Source of the DNA: Halorhabdus rudnickae
GTDB lineage: Archaea > Halobacteriota > Halobacteria > Halobacteriales > Haloarculaceae
Assembly: GCF_900880625.1 (NCBI RefSeq)
Contig: NZ_CAAHFB010000001.1
Coordinates: forward strand, 806,001-870,000
Direction: 5' to 3'
Length of the DNA: 64,000 nt
Shown: positions 42,316 through 51,635 of the stretch, in pieces
How the letters are laid out: each line of letters begins with the position of its first letter
How positions within the stretch are numbered: position 1 is the first letter of the stretch
Translations under genes and position numbers: made by a program
Notes under the pieces: generated by a model
Database searches by the model: none
The model's input: the letters and a program-made list of their open reading frames with translations, nothing else
What the model was told of the DNA's origin: nothing

Positions 42316-43698
42316 TTAGAGGGAGTTGAGGAAGTCAGCGAAGGGGCCGGTCAAGAATTCCATATATTCGAGAACGCCGAGGACAAGCGAGACGATCAAG
42401 ACAATCAAGACTGGCACCCGCACAATCCACAACCAGACCTGTCCGTTGGATCCGAGTCTACCGACACCTTTGCTGAGTTCCTCGAGGGCTTCATCGGCGT
42501 GGATCCACGTGACGAGAACGAGCAACAGAATACCACCGCTGAGGAGCAGGATTTTCGCTGCCAGGATGTCATAGAGGTCGACCATGACGGTGTCGTAGGT
42601 GACCGGAGCCCCGAGGAAGAAGATCGCACCACCCACGACAGCCGTCGCAGTCATTCGAGTGACACCGAGTTCGTCGATGGCGTAGGAGACGACGACCTCG
42701 ATCAGGCTGATCGCCGAGGAGAGCGCGGCGATCGCGACCGTCCCGAAGAACAGAACACCGACGACCGCTCCGAATGGAATACTACCGAGCGCCTCGGCAA
42801 CGCTGACGAAGATTGCGCCCGCGCCGGGAGAACCCGGATCAACGTCGGCCGAGAACAGGATTGGGAACACGATTAGCCCCGTCAGAATCGAGATCCCGGT
42901 GTTGAACACGACGATGCTTCCCCCGTCGACCGCCAGGTTCTCGTCCTCCGAGAGGTACGACGCGTAGGTAATCATCACGCCCATCCCGAGTGAGAGTGTG
43001 AAAAAGCCCTGTCCCGCCGCGGCGGGAACGATACTTTGCCAGTTAGCCAGTAGGTACCCCAGATCCGGGGTGAGGTAGTAGCTGTAGGCTTCGGCCGCAC
43101 CAGAGAGTGTAAACGTGTATATCGCGAGTACGGCGAAAATCGCGATGATCCCTGGGACCATGACTTTCACACCCAGTTCGATGCCGCGTTGGACGCCCAG
43201 TGCGACGATGGCGATCACGACCAGCATGAACAGCGCGTGGAAGAGTAGCGCGTCCCATCCGACCGCGATCTTACCGAAGTACTGGGCGGCCTGTGGCGTT
43301 CCGTCGGCCGCGGGGGGGCCGACGTACCCGCCAGTGACACTCCCGACAATGTACCGCATTACCCACCCGCCGACAACGCTGTAGTACGACAGGATCACGA
43401 AGCCGATGAACACGAACAGTCCCCCGAGGTACTTCCAGGCACCCCCGGCGAACTCCCGGATCGCTCCGACCGTGTTCAGCCCCGTCTTGCGCCCGACGAC
43501 GAACTCGACGAGCATCGCCGGAAACCCGATCAGCAACACGAACGCCAGGTACATCACGAGGAACGCTGCGCCACCCTCCTGACCCACCTGGAAGGGGAAC
43601 CGCCAGATGTTACCTAGTCCGACGGCACTGCCGACCGCCGCGAGGATGAATCCGATTCGTGTCGACCACGATTCACGAACGCCTTCACCAGTGCTCAT
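42316..43698 (-). CDS. Neurotransmitter:sodium symporter (SNF) family transporter
   Basis: 460 aa from ATG 43698 (MSTGEGVRESW); a start at 43716 adds six residues. About 12 transmembrane helices. The LeuT-family hallmark in helix 1 is FILAAVGSAVGLGNIWRFPF, which forms Na+ and substrate sites; TLSLGMGVMITYASYL marks helix 6. Bacterial and archaeal relatives take up amino acids with Na+, fitting a Na+-rich habitat and the Mrp antiporter upstream. The substrate is unknown. Confidence 0.93.
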   Translation of the reverse strand: MSTGEGVRESWSTRIGFILAAVGSAVGLGNIWRFPFQVGQEGGAAFLVMYLAFVLLIGFPAMLVEFVVGRKTGLNTVGAIREFAGGAWKYLGGLFVFIGFVILSYYSVVGGWVMRYIVGSVTGGYVGPPAADGTPQAAQYFGKIAVGWDALLFHALFMLVVIAIVALGVQRGIELGVKVMVPGIIAIFAVLAIYTFTLSGAAEAYSYYLTPDLGYLLANWQSIVPAAAGQGFFTLSLGMGVMITYASYLSEDENLAVDGGSIVVFNTGISILTGLIVFPILFSADVDPGSPGAGAIFVSVAEALGSIPFGAVVGVLFFGTVAIAALSSAISLIEVVVSYAIDELGVTRMTATAVVGGAIFFLGAPVTYDTVMVDLYDILAAKILLLSGGILLLVLVTWIHADEALEELSKGVGRLGSNGQVWLWIVRVPVLIVLIVSLVLGVLEYMEFLTGPFADFLNSL

Positions 43699-43872
43699 GC
43701 GATGATATCGTTTCACACCCCTCGCAATTAAAACATCGATATTTACCGGGATGTGTCAACCGTTATCCGGTAAGTTCTCCTATGATTCGAGGCCTGAAAG
43801 TGTATATCCGTGAAGGACCCATCATCTCGTTTGACATACGTATTATCTATCGTAGTATGTCGAATTTCTTTT

Positions 43873-43976
43873 AATATTTGTTGTCAGTCTCGAAATAGAC
43901 ACAGGACCTCCCCTCGCCTTCGAAGTTCGCGCAATATTCGTCGTCGATCTCGAAATCAGCTCAGGACTCGCCGCCG
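43873..43976. repeat. Imperfect 60-bp-period direct repeat at the SDR 3' end
   Basis: A 44-bp unit starting AATATTTGTTGTC at 43873 recurs at 43933 as AATATTCGTCGTC with roughly three quarters identity. The second unit covers the stop and last codons of the SDR gene, so the first looks like a diverged copy of that gene end. The surrounding 43740-43930 is AT-rich and gene-free. Confidence 0.45.
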
Positions 43977-44674
43977 ATCGGGATCGACCCGCCGGTGATC
44001 GGCCCAGCGGCGTCAGTACAGAGAAACCGGATAACGTCGGCGATGTCGGCGGGAGCGGCCCACTCCGCGAAGTCAGCATCGGGCATCATCTCGCGGTTGG
44101 CCGGCGTATCGATCACGTCCGGATGGATCGCGTTCGCCCGGACGACACCCGCGTTTTCGGCGGCGATGGATTCGGTGAGCAATCGCACGGCAGCTTTGCT
44201 AGCCCGGTAGGGACCGTCGCCCGCACCACCGGAAAGCGACGACTGGGAGGCGACGGCCACGATCGAGCCTTCCGACTCCTGGAGGTGCGGGAGGGAGTAC
44301 TTCGCGGCGAGGAACGCCGTGTACACGTTCACGTCGAACAGGAGAGAGACCGTACTCGGATCGGTTTCCTCGATAGGATCGCCGCCCCGCCAGGTTCCCG
44401 CAATCGACGCTACGGCATCGAGACGGCCGTCGGCCTCGATCACGTCGGCGACGGTCATCCGAACAGCTTCCGGGTCGGTGAAGTCAGCCACGTGGGTCTC
44501 GATCCCGTCCGAGCCTGGATCGAGGCGGTACGCGTCGTCGCTGGGCGCGATCACGTCGGCGGCGTGGACAGTCGCCCCGGCCGCGTGAAACGCCTCGACT
44601 GTCTCGCTACCGAGTGCGCCGCCGGCCCCGGTGACGAGCACCGTTTGCCCCTCGAAATCGAAACTGACAGACAT
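43961..44674 (-). CDS. Short-chain dehydrogenase/reductase
   Basis: 237 aa from ATG 44674 (MSVSFDFEGQ). NAD(P)-binding TGAGGALGSE (residues 16-24) and active-site Tyr156-x3-Lys160 in GPYRASKAAVRLL, with Ser in VAVASQSSLSG, make a complete classical SDR. The C-terminal PDVIDTPANREMMPDADF and GGSIPIGG are usual. The acidic residue at the end of strand 2 (HAADV) suggests NAD preference. The substrate is unknown. Divergent from the ABC operon across a 99-bp gap. Confidence 0.88.
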   Translation of the reverse strand: MSVSFDFEGQTVLVTGAGGALGSETVEAFHAAGATVHAADVIAPSDDAYRLDPGSDGIETHVADFTDPEAVRMTVADVIEADGRLDAVASIAGTWRGGDPIEETDPSTVSLLFDVNVYTAFLAAKYSLPHLQESEGSIVAVASQSSLSGGAGDGPYRASKAAVRLLTESIAAENAGVVRANAIHPDVIDTPANREMMPDADFAEWAAPADIADVIRFLCTDAAGPITGGSIPIGGES

Positions 44675-44773
44675 TATCACTCAAACAAGGGCCGGGATCA
44701 AAAAAGTATGCCGCCGGGAGCAGATCGCCCGAGAGCCAAAGTATACGTTCCTTGCCCCGTTAGCTCGGCCAGC

Positions 44774-45688
44774 ATGATCGAGGTCCGGGATCTGCGCAAA
44801 GAGTACGGCGACTTCGCGGCCGTCGAGGGCAGTACTTTCTCGGTGGACCAGGGCGAAGTGTTCGGGATCATTGGCCCCAATGGGGCCGGGAAGACGACCA
44901 CCCTGAAGATGCTTGCTGGGCTGGTCGAACCGACATCTGGCGACGTACAGATCGCCGGCCTCGAAACCGACGACACGGCGATGCGTCGTCGGCTCGGGTT
45001 CCTTCCCGAGGAGTCACCTCTCTACGAGGAGATGACGCCGATTTCGTATCTTTCCTTCTTTGCAGACCTCTATGACGTCCCGGAAAACCAAGCGACCAGG
45101 CGAATGCACGACACGCTCGATCGACTCGACCTCGAACACCGCGAGCGGCCCCTGGGCGACATGTCGAAGGGGATGAAACGGAAAGTGGCTATCGCGCGGT
45201 CGTTGATCAACGATCCGGACGTGTTGATCTACGACGAACCGGCCAGCGGGCTGGACCCGCTGACGACGAACTTCATCATCGACTTTACGACCGAACTCGC
45301 CGCGGAGGGCAAGACGATCGTCTTCAGCGCCCACAACCTCTATCACGTCGAGTCGATCTGCGATCGCGTTGCCATCATGAACGAAGGGACGATCGTGGCG
45401 AAAGGTCCTCTCGACGCGCTGCAAGACGAACACGGCGAGACGACCTATCACGTCTACACGACTGTCGAGGTGCCCGACAGCGTCCGGGAGAACGGCCGGT
45501 TCAAACGCAGCGTCACCTCGATGGCCGCCGTCGAAGAGACCCGGACAGTCGCCGCCGAGAAGGGGGGAGAGGTCGTCGACATCCGCACGGAGGAGTCGAG
45601 TCTCGAGGAGGTGTTCCTCAACGTGGCCGAACCGGGCAGCGGTGAGGAGCAGACGGTCGATGCAGAGAGTGCCAGTTCGGGGGCCTAA
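44774..45688 (+). CDS. ABC transporter ATP-binding protein (NatA-like)
   Basis: 304 aa. Walker A GPNGAGKTT (34-42), Q-loop region FLPEESPLYEEMT, signature LGDMSKGMKRKVAIARSL, Walker B VLIYDEPASGLDP, and His switch FSAHNLYHVES. It powers the two permeases that follow, probably as an exporter since no binding protein is present. The C-terminal 75 residues (after AKGPLDALQDEHG) form the extra domain seen in NatA/DrrA-type ATPases. The ATG at 44774 is used; the frame runs upstream over the divergent SDR gene. Confidence 0.93.
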   Translation: MIEVRDLRKEYGDFAAVEGSTFSVDQGEVFGIIGPNGAGKTTTLKMLAGLVEPTSGDVQIAGLETDDTAMRRRLGFLPEESPLYEEMTPISYLSFFADLYDVPENQATRRMHDTLDRLDLEHRERPLGDMSKGMKRKVAIARSLINDPDVLIYDEPASGLDPLTTNFIIDFTTELAAEGKTIVFSAHNLYHVESICDRVAIMNEGTIVAKGPLDALQDEHGETTYHVYTTVEVPDSVRENGRFKRSVTSMAAVEETRTVAAEKGGEVVDIRTEESSLEEVFLNVAEPGSGEEQTVDAESASSGA

Positions 45689-45690
45689 AC

Positions 45691-47526
45691 GTGCGGGCGA
45701 GGAAGGTCCTCCGCATCGCCCGCTGGGAGGTCACCAAGAATGCGGGCGGGATCGACCGCCGGACGGTCGCCATCGCAGCCGCGGCAATCGTGCTGGTCGG
45801 GGCGCTTGCACCACTCATCGCCAGCCAGGGGATCGCACTAGATCAAGGCATCTATCGGGTAGGCGTCGACGAAGCCAGCCCATATCACGACGTCGTGACC
45901 AACGAGTCGACGTTCGCCGTCCGCCCGCCGGACCCGGACGGCGTCGAGGACGGACGGCTCGACCTACAGATCGACGGTGAACGTATCGTCGAGACGGCAG
46001 ACTCATCGAAGGGTCGAGCCGCACGATCAGAGCTGCGGAGTGCGACCCAGCGCTACAACGACGAGGTCATGGGTCGACAAGACAACCGGACAGCGGCCTT
46101 CCCCGTCTCAGTGTCGCTGCGCTACGTCGACCGGTCGGTGTCGACTGGCCCAACGGGCGGAGCTGACGGGACTGGTAGTGGTAGTGAGGACGGCACGGAC
46201 GGAGACACGGGGAGTTCGGGATCCGGTAGGAGTAGCGGCGAGACGGGTTCCAGTGACAGCGGCAGTTCGGTCTCCGAAGGCGAGGGGGGCGGATCGCTGG
46301 GTGGCCTCGGCGGGCTGTTTGGTGGCCTCGGCGGCGGTGGAACGACCGGGTCGCCGTCGGACATCTCGCCGCCGTTCCCCTTCGGGTCGCTCGTGTTGGC
46401 GTTCGTGTTCGTCCTGCCGCTGAACTTCGTCATCCAGGCCTACGGGAGCACGATCCTCAGCGAGCGTATCAACCGACGGGGGGAACTGATGCTCGTCTCG
46501 CCGGTCTCGCGGGGGGACATCATCGCCGGAAAGACGCTGCCGTACTTCCTCGGTGCGATGGCCTTCGAGGTGCTGATCACGCTGGGATTGCTGGCGGTCG
46601 GGCCGTCGGCGGCGACAGGCTGGATCTCGCTGCTGGCGGTGATACCGCTGGTCCTGCTGTTCCTGGGGGCGACGTTCACCGGGGCGATGTTCGCCCGGTC
46701 GTTCAAGGAACTGACCTTCGTGACGGTGACGATCACGGTCGCGCTGACGAGTTACGCCTTCGTACCGGCGATTTTCACCGACGTGACACCGATCGCGCTC
46801 ATCTCGCCGCTGACGCTGGTCGTCCGTGACCTCCAGGGTCAGGCAATCAGTCTCGTCGAGTTTACCTTCTCGACGTTGCCGCCGTTCCTGACGGCCGTCG
46901 TCACCTTCGGACTGGGTGCCGGACTCTACCGCGAGGAAGACATGTTCACCCAGCGGCCGATCCCGCTGAAGATACTCGATTCGCTCTCCGGGCGGATCAA
47001 ACGTCGGACGAGCGCGGCGAAGCTCTCGATCATCCTGCTGCCCTTTGTGCTGGTCACGGAACTGGTTGCGGTCGCGATGCTGTTTGCCGTCCCGCAGTCG
47101 TTCTCGATCCCGGCGATCCTGATCGCAGTCGCTGTCATCGAGGAACTCGCAAAGAGTCTCCACCTTTATGCCGGGTTCGTCCACAAAAAGTACGCCCGGA
47201 CGGTTCGGAACGCGATCATCGTCGGATCGCTGTCGGGACTCGGATTCTTCATCGCGGAGAAACTCGGTCTCATCGTCCAACTGCTCGGGACCGACCTCCC
47301 GGAAGTTCAACAGGCGGCCTTCGCCACGAGTGGGGCGCCCGGTGAGGTGTCGCCGTTGCTCGCCATCGCGCTATTGCTGGCACCGCTCGCGTTACACGCC
47401 GTGACGGCGAGTGCCTCGGCGCTCGGCGCGGTCTATAGCCGTCGAGGATACGTCGTCGGATTGACAGCGGCAATCGTGATTCATCTCGCGTACAACCTAA
47501 CGGTGGTGACCGTCCTTGTCGGGTGA
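45691..47526 (+). CDS. ABC-2 permease fused to a PrsW-like intramembrane protease domain
   Basis: 611 aa from the GTG at 45691, 2 nt after the ATPase gene. Residues 1-410 are an ABC-2 permease: TM1 about 27-48, an extracellular domain with a Gly/Ser-rich linker (150-225), then a block of TM helices (EARINRRGELMLVSPVSR-like motif near 259-275). Residues about 445-611 carry PrsW glutamic-protease motifs in order: E484-E485-x2-K488, F519-x3-E523, His569 and His598. PrsW-type enzymes cut membrane proteins. The fusion implies proteolysis linked to export. Confidence 0.82.
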   Translation: MRARKVLRIARWEVTKNAGGIDRRTVAIAAAAIVLVGALAPLIASQGIALDQGIYRVGVDEASPYHDVVTNESTFAVRPPDPDGVEDGRLDLQIDGERIVETADSSKGRAARSELRSATQRYNDEVMGRQDNRTAAFPVSVSLRYVDRSVSTGPTGGADGTGSGSEDGTDGDTGSSGSGRSSGETGSSDSGSSVSEGEGGGSLGGLGGLFGGLGGGGTTGSPSDISPPFPFGSLVLAFVFVLPLNFVIQAYGSTILSERINRRGELMLVSPVSRGDIIAGKTLPYFLGAMAFEVLITLGLLAVGPSAATGWISLLAVIPLVLLFLGATFTGAMFARSFKELTFVTVTITVALTSYAFVPAIFTDVTPIALISPLTLVVRDLQGQAISLVEFTFSTLPPFLTAVVTFGLGAGLYREEDMFTQRPIPLKILDSLSGRIKRRTSAAKLSIILLPFVLVTELVAVAMLFAVPQSFSIPAILIAVAVIEELAKSLHLYAGFVHKKYARTVRNAIIVGSLSGLGFFIAEKLGLIVQLLGTDLPEVQQAAFATSGAPGEVSPLLAIALLLAPLALHAVTASASALGAVYSRRGYVVGLTAAIVIHLAYNLTVVTVLVG

Positions 47527-48622
47527 TCGTTCCATCGACGAGCAGCGTGGACAGTCCGGCACCGACGGCTGGCTGACCGACGTTCGATTGCGGATCGCCC
47601 GCCGGGACGTCGCCTCCCTGTCCCGGGAGAAGACGATCGTCCTCGCACTGTTGATCCAGTTGTTCATCGCGGCGTTCTCGTCGTTCCTCGTCGTCGGGCT
47701 GACCTCGCTGTACGATCCCGGCTCGGTCGAAGCCGGGGGCCTCGAAGTCGGTGTGTCGGGCGACGCCGCCGCGGAACTCCAAGAGGCAGCGGCCGAGGTC
47801 GATGGCGTGCGACCGGTCCAGTTCGGAAGTTACGCCGACGCGCAGGCCGGCTTCCAGCGTGGCCGGGTGGATGCACTGCTCGACGGAAACACGGTCAACG
47901 GGACGATACAGGTGACGGCGTCGATCCCGGAAGGCAGTATCCGCTCGACGCTGGCGGTGGTTCAGATCCGCTCCGTCCTGGAGAGCCTGGAGCGAACCGA
48001 GCGGAGCGAGCGAGCCGAGTGGCTGACGCGCCAGCCGGTCGACCTGCCGCCCGAAGAAAATGCCAGTCCGTACTTCGCGTTCACCTACACGGTGCTCGTC
48101 CCGCTGCTGTTGTTCCTGCCGCCCTTTATCAGCGGGTCCATCGCGGTCGACGCCATCACCGAAGAGATCGAACGTGGGACGCTGGAACTCCTGCGCGTCG
48201 CGCCCGTCTCGCTCACGGACATCGTCGACGGGAAGGCCCTCGGGATGGCGGTGCTAGCGCCGTTGCAGGCGATCCTCTGGATCGTGCTGCTCACGCTCAA
48301 CGGGATCACGATCCGGAACGTCCTCCCCCTGATCGCTCTCGTCTCGGCGGCGGCAGTGCTGGTCGTCGTGATCGGCGTCGTGTTGGGGCTGGTGACGGCA
48401 AAGCGCCGCGAGGCCCAGTTGCTGTACTCGATCGTAGTGCTTGGCGGGTTCGCCGCGATGGCGTTGCTGCCCGAACATCCCGCGACCGTGGCGGCGAAAC
48501 TCGCCGTCGGAAGTGCGACGACGGTGACGACCGCGACGGTCGTCGGTCTGGTCGTCGCGGCGGTCGCCCTCTACGCGGCGATGCGACGCTACGCCGGGAC
48601 CATCGACCCCGAGCGATACTGA
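47516..48622 (+). CDS. ABC-2 type permease
   Basis: 368 aa, starting probably at the TTG at 47516 (no ATG or GTG is in frame before the first helix), overlapping the previous gene by 11 nt. N-terminal cytosolic segment, TM1 about 42-64, a large extracellular part (65-180), then five or six helices from about 183. The segment IAVDAITEEIERGTLELLRVAPVSLTDIVDGKALG is the usual ABC-2/NatB coupling motif. It is the second membrane half of the exporter encoded by the preceding genes. Confidence 0.85.
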   Translation: MSGDRSIDEQRGQSGTDGWLTDVRLRIARRDVASLSREKTIVLALLIQLFIAAFSSFLVVGLTSLYDPGSVEAGGLEVGVSGDAAAELQEAAAEVDGVRPVQFGSYADAQAGFQRGRVDALLDGNTVNGTIQVTASIPEGSIRSTLAVVQIRSVLESLERTERSERAEWLTRQPVDLPPEENASPYFAFTYTVLVPLLLFLPPFISGSIAVDAITEEIERGTLELLRVAPVSLTDIVDGKALGMAVLAPLQAILWIVLLTLNGITIRNVLPLIALVSAAAVLVVVIGVVLGLVTAKRREAQLLYSIVVLGGFAAMALLPEHPATVAAKLAVGSATTVTTATVVGLVVAAVALYAAMRRYAGTIDPERY

Positions 48623-48678
48623 GTCCCGGGAATCGACCGTGGACTTTAGGCCGTCGGGCACCCACCTCCAGCGGACTG

Positions 48679-49854
48679 ATGTCAGGGGATCACCCGTACG
48701 GCGAGCGATCGCAAGCAGGCTCGAACGGTCACCCAGAGTCCTCAATCGAAGGCCATCCCGGTGGTCAGCCCGGCTCGTCGGACAGCGGCCATCCGGGTGG
48801 CCATCCCGGAACCCGGAACTACGACGAGCGGCCACTGATCGTCACCTGGGAGGTGACCCAGGCCTGTGAACTCGAGTGTGACCACTGCCGGGCTGAGGCT
48901 CAGCCCGACCGCGATCCGGCCGAACTCTCGACGGCGGAGGGACAGGCGTTCATCGACTCGATCGCGGACTTCGGCCACCCCCAGCCCATCCTGGTGTTTT
49001 CCGGCGGCGACCCGCTAGAGCGGCCGGATCTCTTGGAGTTGCTCGATCACGCCGACGATCGGGACGTGACGACGGCCGTCACGCCGGCACCGACGGAAAA
49101 TCTGACCGGGGACGTAATCGGACAATTGGCCGACACCGGCGTCGAGCGGATCGCGCTCTCGCTGGACGGCGCGACACCCCAGACCCACGACGAGTTCCGT
49201 GGCGAGGAGGGATCGTTCACCCGCGTCGAGCAGGCCGCCCGGCAGGCCCGCGAGGCGGGCATGGAGATCCAGATCAACACGACCGTCACCGCGAACACCG
49301 TCGAGGACCTGCCCGAGATCGCCGACATGGTCGAGGAATTCGACGCCGCGATGTGGGAGGTGTTTTTCCTCGTGCCGATCGGCCGCGGCGAGGAGCTGGC
49401 CCAACTCGATCCCGAACGAACAGTCGAGGTGATGGAGTGGCTCTACCGCCGCGGCCGTGAGGCTTCCTATCGAGTGATTACCGTCGAATCGCCACATTAT
49501 CGACGTGTCGCGGACGAACTCGAACGGCGGGAGTCCGGCGAGGGCGTTCGCGTCGGCTCGACGCGGGCCGGCAAAGGCTTCGTGTTCGTCAGCTACGAGG
49601 GAGAGGTCTATCCGTCGGGCTTTCTCCCCGAAAGCGCCGGGAACGTCACCGAACGGAGTCTGGTGGACATCTACCGGAACGCCGATCTCTTCGAGCGACT
49701 CCGCGATACGGACCAGTTCGTCGGCTCCTGCGGGACGTGTGAGTATCTGGACATCTGTGGCGGGTCACGTTCGCGGGCACATGCGGTGACGGGAAATCCG
49801 CTTGCGAGCGATCCGCTGTGTCCGTGGGTCGAACAGGTTCGAGACGTCGTCTGA
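48679..49854 (+). CDS. Radical SAM/SPASM protein (AhbC/AhbD/NirJ-like or peptide-modifying)
   Basis: 391 aa from ATG 48679. Radical SAM cluster C63-x3-C67-x2-C70 (TQACELECDHCRAEA), then SAM-binding FSGGDPLERPDLLEL. The C-terminal SPASM/twitch cysteines are in CGTCEYLDICGGSRSRA and DPLCPWV, as in heme-related AhbC/AhbD/NirJ and the TIGR04053-type family. Residues 17-44 are a low-complexity GHPGG/GHPG repeat, unusual ahead of the barrel. It starts 56 bp after the ABC permease in the same direction and may belong to that operon. Heme maturation or peptide modification are both possible. Confidence 0.82.
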   Translation: MSGDHPYGERSQAGSNGHPESSIEGHPGGQPGSSDSGHPGGHPGTRNYDERPLIVTWEVTQACELECDHCRAEAQPDRDPAELSTAEGQAFIDSIADFGHPQPILVFSGGDPLERPDLLELLDHADDRDVTTAVTPAPTENLTGDVIGQLADTGVERIALSLDGATPQTHDEFRGEEGSFTRVEQAARQAREAGMEIQINTTVTANTVEDLPEIADMVEEFDAAMWEVFFLVPIGRGEELAQLDPERTVEVMEWLYRRGREASYRVITVESPHYRRVADELERRESGEGVRVGSTRAGKGFVFVSYEGEVYPSGFLPESAGNVTERSLVDIYRNADLFERLRDTDQFVGSCGTCEYLDICGGSRSRAHAVTGNPLASDPLCPWVEQVRDVV

Positions 49855-49901
49855 CTCTCTTTGGTGGGTCACCCGGTCGTTCTCGGCTAGTAACGTCACG
49901 A

Positions 49902-50114
49902 TCAGGTGTCCCAGCGGACGTCCTCGATCGTCTGGCGATCGTCACTCGCCACCACGGTTCCGACTGCTTCGCCGTCGGATCGCTCCTCGATGTCGATCCG
50001 ATTGTAGCCTTCGGTGACCACCTCGCGGACGTCCGCCGCGAGGTCGTCGGCCTCCTCGACACCCAGCCGGTTCTGGCCGCCGATCTCGCGGACGACGATC
50101 GGATACTCTGGCAT
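49902..50114 (-). CDS. Small conserved-looking protein, unknown
   Basis: 70 aa, acidic, with alternating strands and one helix (VVREIGGQNRLGVEEADDLAADVREVV, then YNRIDIEE). No Cys, signal or membrane segment. I do not recognise a family. The ATG at 50114 gives MPEYPIVV, and the gene is convergent with the radical SAM gene and divergent from mqo. Reasonable codon usage argues that it is real. Confidence 0.65.
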   Translation of the reverse strand: MPEYPIVVREIGGQNRLGVEEADDLAADVREVVTEGYNRIDIEERSDGEAVGTVVASDDRQTIEDVRWDT

Positions 50115-50232
50115 ACCGACAACTAGGCAAGTCCCTCAAAAGAGTCTGTCGTGGTCGCGACGAGTAGGGGGTATCAAGGCATCCCGTTCCGCCGGCGCGT
50201 CACTCAAGTATCCGACCGACCTCGATCAGGCT

Positions 50233-51576
50233 ATGCAAGGTGAATACGATCTCGTCATCGTCGGGGGCGGCATCAGCGGGGCCTCGTTGCTGTATACGGT
50301 CGAGAAGTTCACCGATGTCGAGTCCGTGGCGCTCTTCGAGAAGGAACCCGAGATCGCGGCGATCAACTCCCACCACACGAACAACTCCCAGACGCTGCAC
50401 TTCGGGGACATCGAGACCAACTACTCCCTGGAGAAGGCCGAGGAGGTAAAAGAGGGTGCGGAGATGGTCGCCGGCTACCTCGAAGACAACGACCCCGACC
50501 GCGAGATGCACGCAAAGCGCAGCAAGATGGCGCTGGCGGTCGGCGACGAGGAAGTCGATCGGCTCGAACGCCGCTACGACGAGAAAGGGTTTGGCGACCT
50601 CTTCCCGAAACTCGACGCGATCGATCGCGAGGAGATCGCGGAGATCGAGCCGAAGGTCGTCGAAGGTCGGGACCCGAACACCGAGATGCTCGCGCTGCAG
50701 ACGCCCGACGGCTACACGGTCGATTACGGCGAGCTTGCGATCGACTTCGTCCGGGCGGTCGAAGGCGAGGACGGGGTAGACGTCTTTACGGGGACGGAAG
50801 TACAGAGCGTCAACGAAACCGACGACGAATTCCTCATCGAGACTGAACGTGGCTGGTACCAAAGCGACGCGACAGTCGTCGCCGCCGGGTCTCACAGCCT
50901 CCAGATCGCCAAAGAAATGGGCTACGGCGAGGACCTGTCCTTGCTGCCGGTCGCCGGCAGTTTCTTCGTCGCCGATGACGGCCTCCTGAACGGCAAGGTC
51001 TACACGCTCCAGATGGCGAAACTCCCCTTCGCGGCGGTCCACGGCGACGCCGAAGTCCACGATCAGGGACTAACACGGTTCGGGCCGACGGCGAAGGTCG
51101 TGCCCGCCTTAGAGCGCGGTCGACTCTCGACGGTCGCCGACTTCTTCGACGTGTTCGAACTCACCCCGGACTCCGTGTTGAGTTACGCGAACATCCTCGC
51201 CGATCGGACGCTGCTGCCGTACGTGCTGGAGAACCTGCTCTATGATCTGCCCGCCGTCGGCAAACGGGCCTTCCTCCCGCACGTCCAGAAAGTCGTCCCG
51301 ACGATGGAGGCCGACGACATCGGGCGCGCGAAGGGATACGGCGGCGTCCGTCCACAGATCGTCAACACGGAGACGAAGTCCCTGGACATGGGTGAAGCCA
51401 AGCTCACCGGGAACGCCGTCATTTTCAACATCACGCCCTCGCCCGGTGCCTCGACGTGTCTGAAAAACGCGATGCGGGACGCCGCACAACTGACCGAGTG
51501 GCTCGACGCAGACTTCGACGAGGATGCCTTCCGCGAGGCGACGATCGGGAACTTCCCGCGTGGCTCGGCGGAATAA
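50233..51576 (+). CDS. mqo: Malate:quinone oxidoreductase-like FAD enzyme
   Basis: 447 aa from ATG 50233 (MQGEYDLVIVGGGISGASLLYTVEKFTD). Oxidises L-malate to oxaloacetate and reduces the quinone pool at the membrane. Markers: N-terminal FAD motif, NSHHTNNSQTLHFGDIETNY, the LLPVAGSFFVADDG segment, GLTRFGPTAKVVPALERG, and NITPSPGASTCLKNAMRDA near the C-terminus, which is strongly Mqo-like. No transmembrane helix is present, as expected for a peripheral enzyme. The frame extends upstream, but that sequence is not Mqo-like. Confidence 0.88.
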   Translation: MQGEYDLVIVGGGISGASLLYTVEKFTDVESVALFEKEPEIAAINSHHTNNSQTLHFGDIETNYSLEKAEEVKEGAEMVAGYLEDNDPDREMHAKRSKMALAVGDEEVDRLERRYDEKGFGDLFPKLDAIDREEIAEIEPKVVEGRDPNTEMLALQTPDGYTVDYGELAIDFVRAVEGEDGVDVFTGTEVQSVNETDDEFLIETERGWYQSDATVVAAGSHSLQIAKEMGYGEDLSLLPVAGSFFVADDGLLNGKVYTLQMAKLPFAAVHGDAEVHDQGLTRFGPTAKVVPALERGRLSTVADFFDVFELTPDSVLSYANILADRTLLPYVLENLLYDLPAVGKRAFLPHVQKVVPTMEADDIGRAKGYGGVRPQIVNTETKSLDMGEAKLTGNAVIFNITPSPGASTCLKNAMRDAAQLTEWLDADFDEDAFREATIGNFPRGSAE

Positions 51577-51635
51577 TCAACTACTGGACACCCGCCGGCC
51601 GAACCCTTTTCTCCGCGCCAAACCTGGCCGTCGGC

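Noticed and set aside
46108-47310. 400-codon minus-strand frame opposite the protease-permease gene
   Set aside because: Extremely rich in Arg, Asp and Gln with no fold; the plus strand has membrane helices and PrsW motifs.
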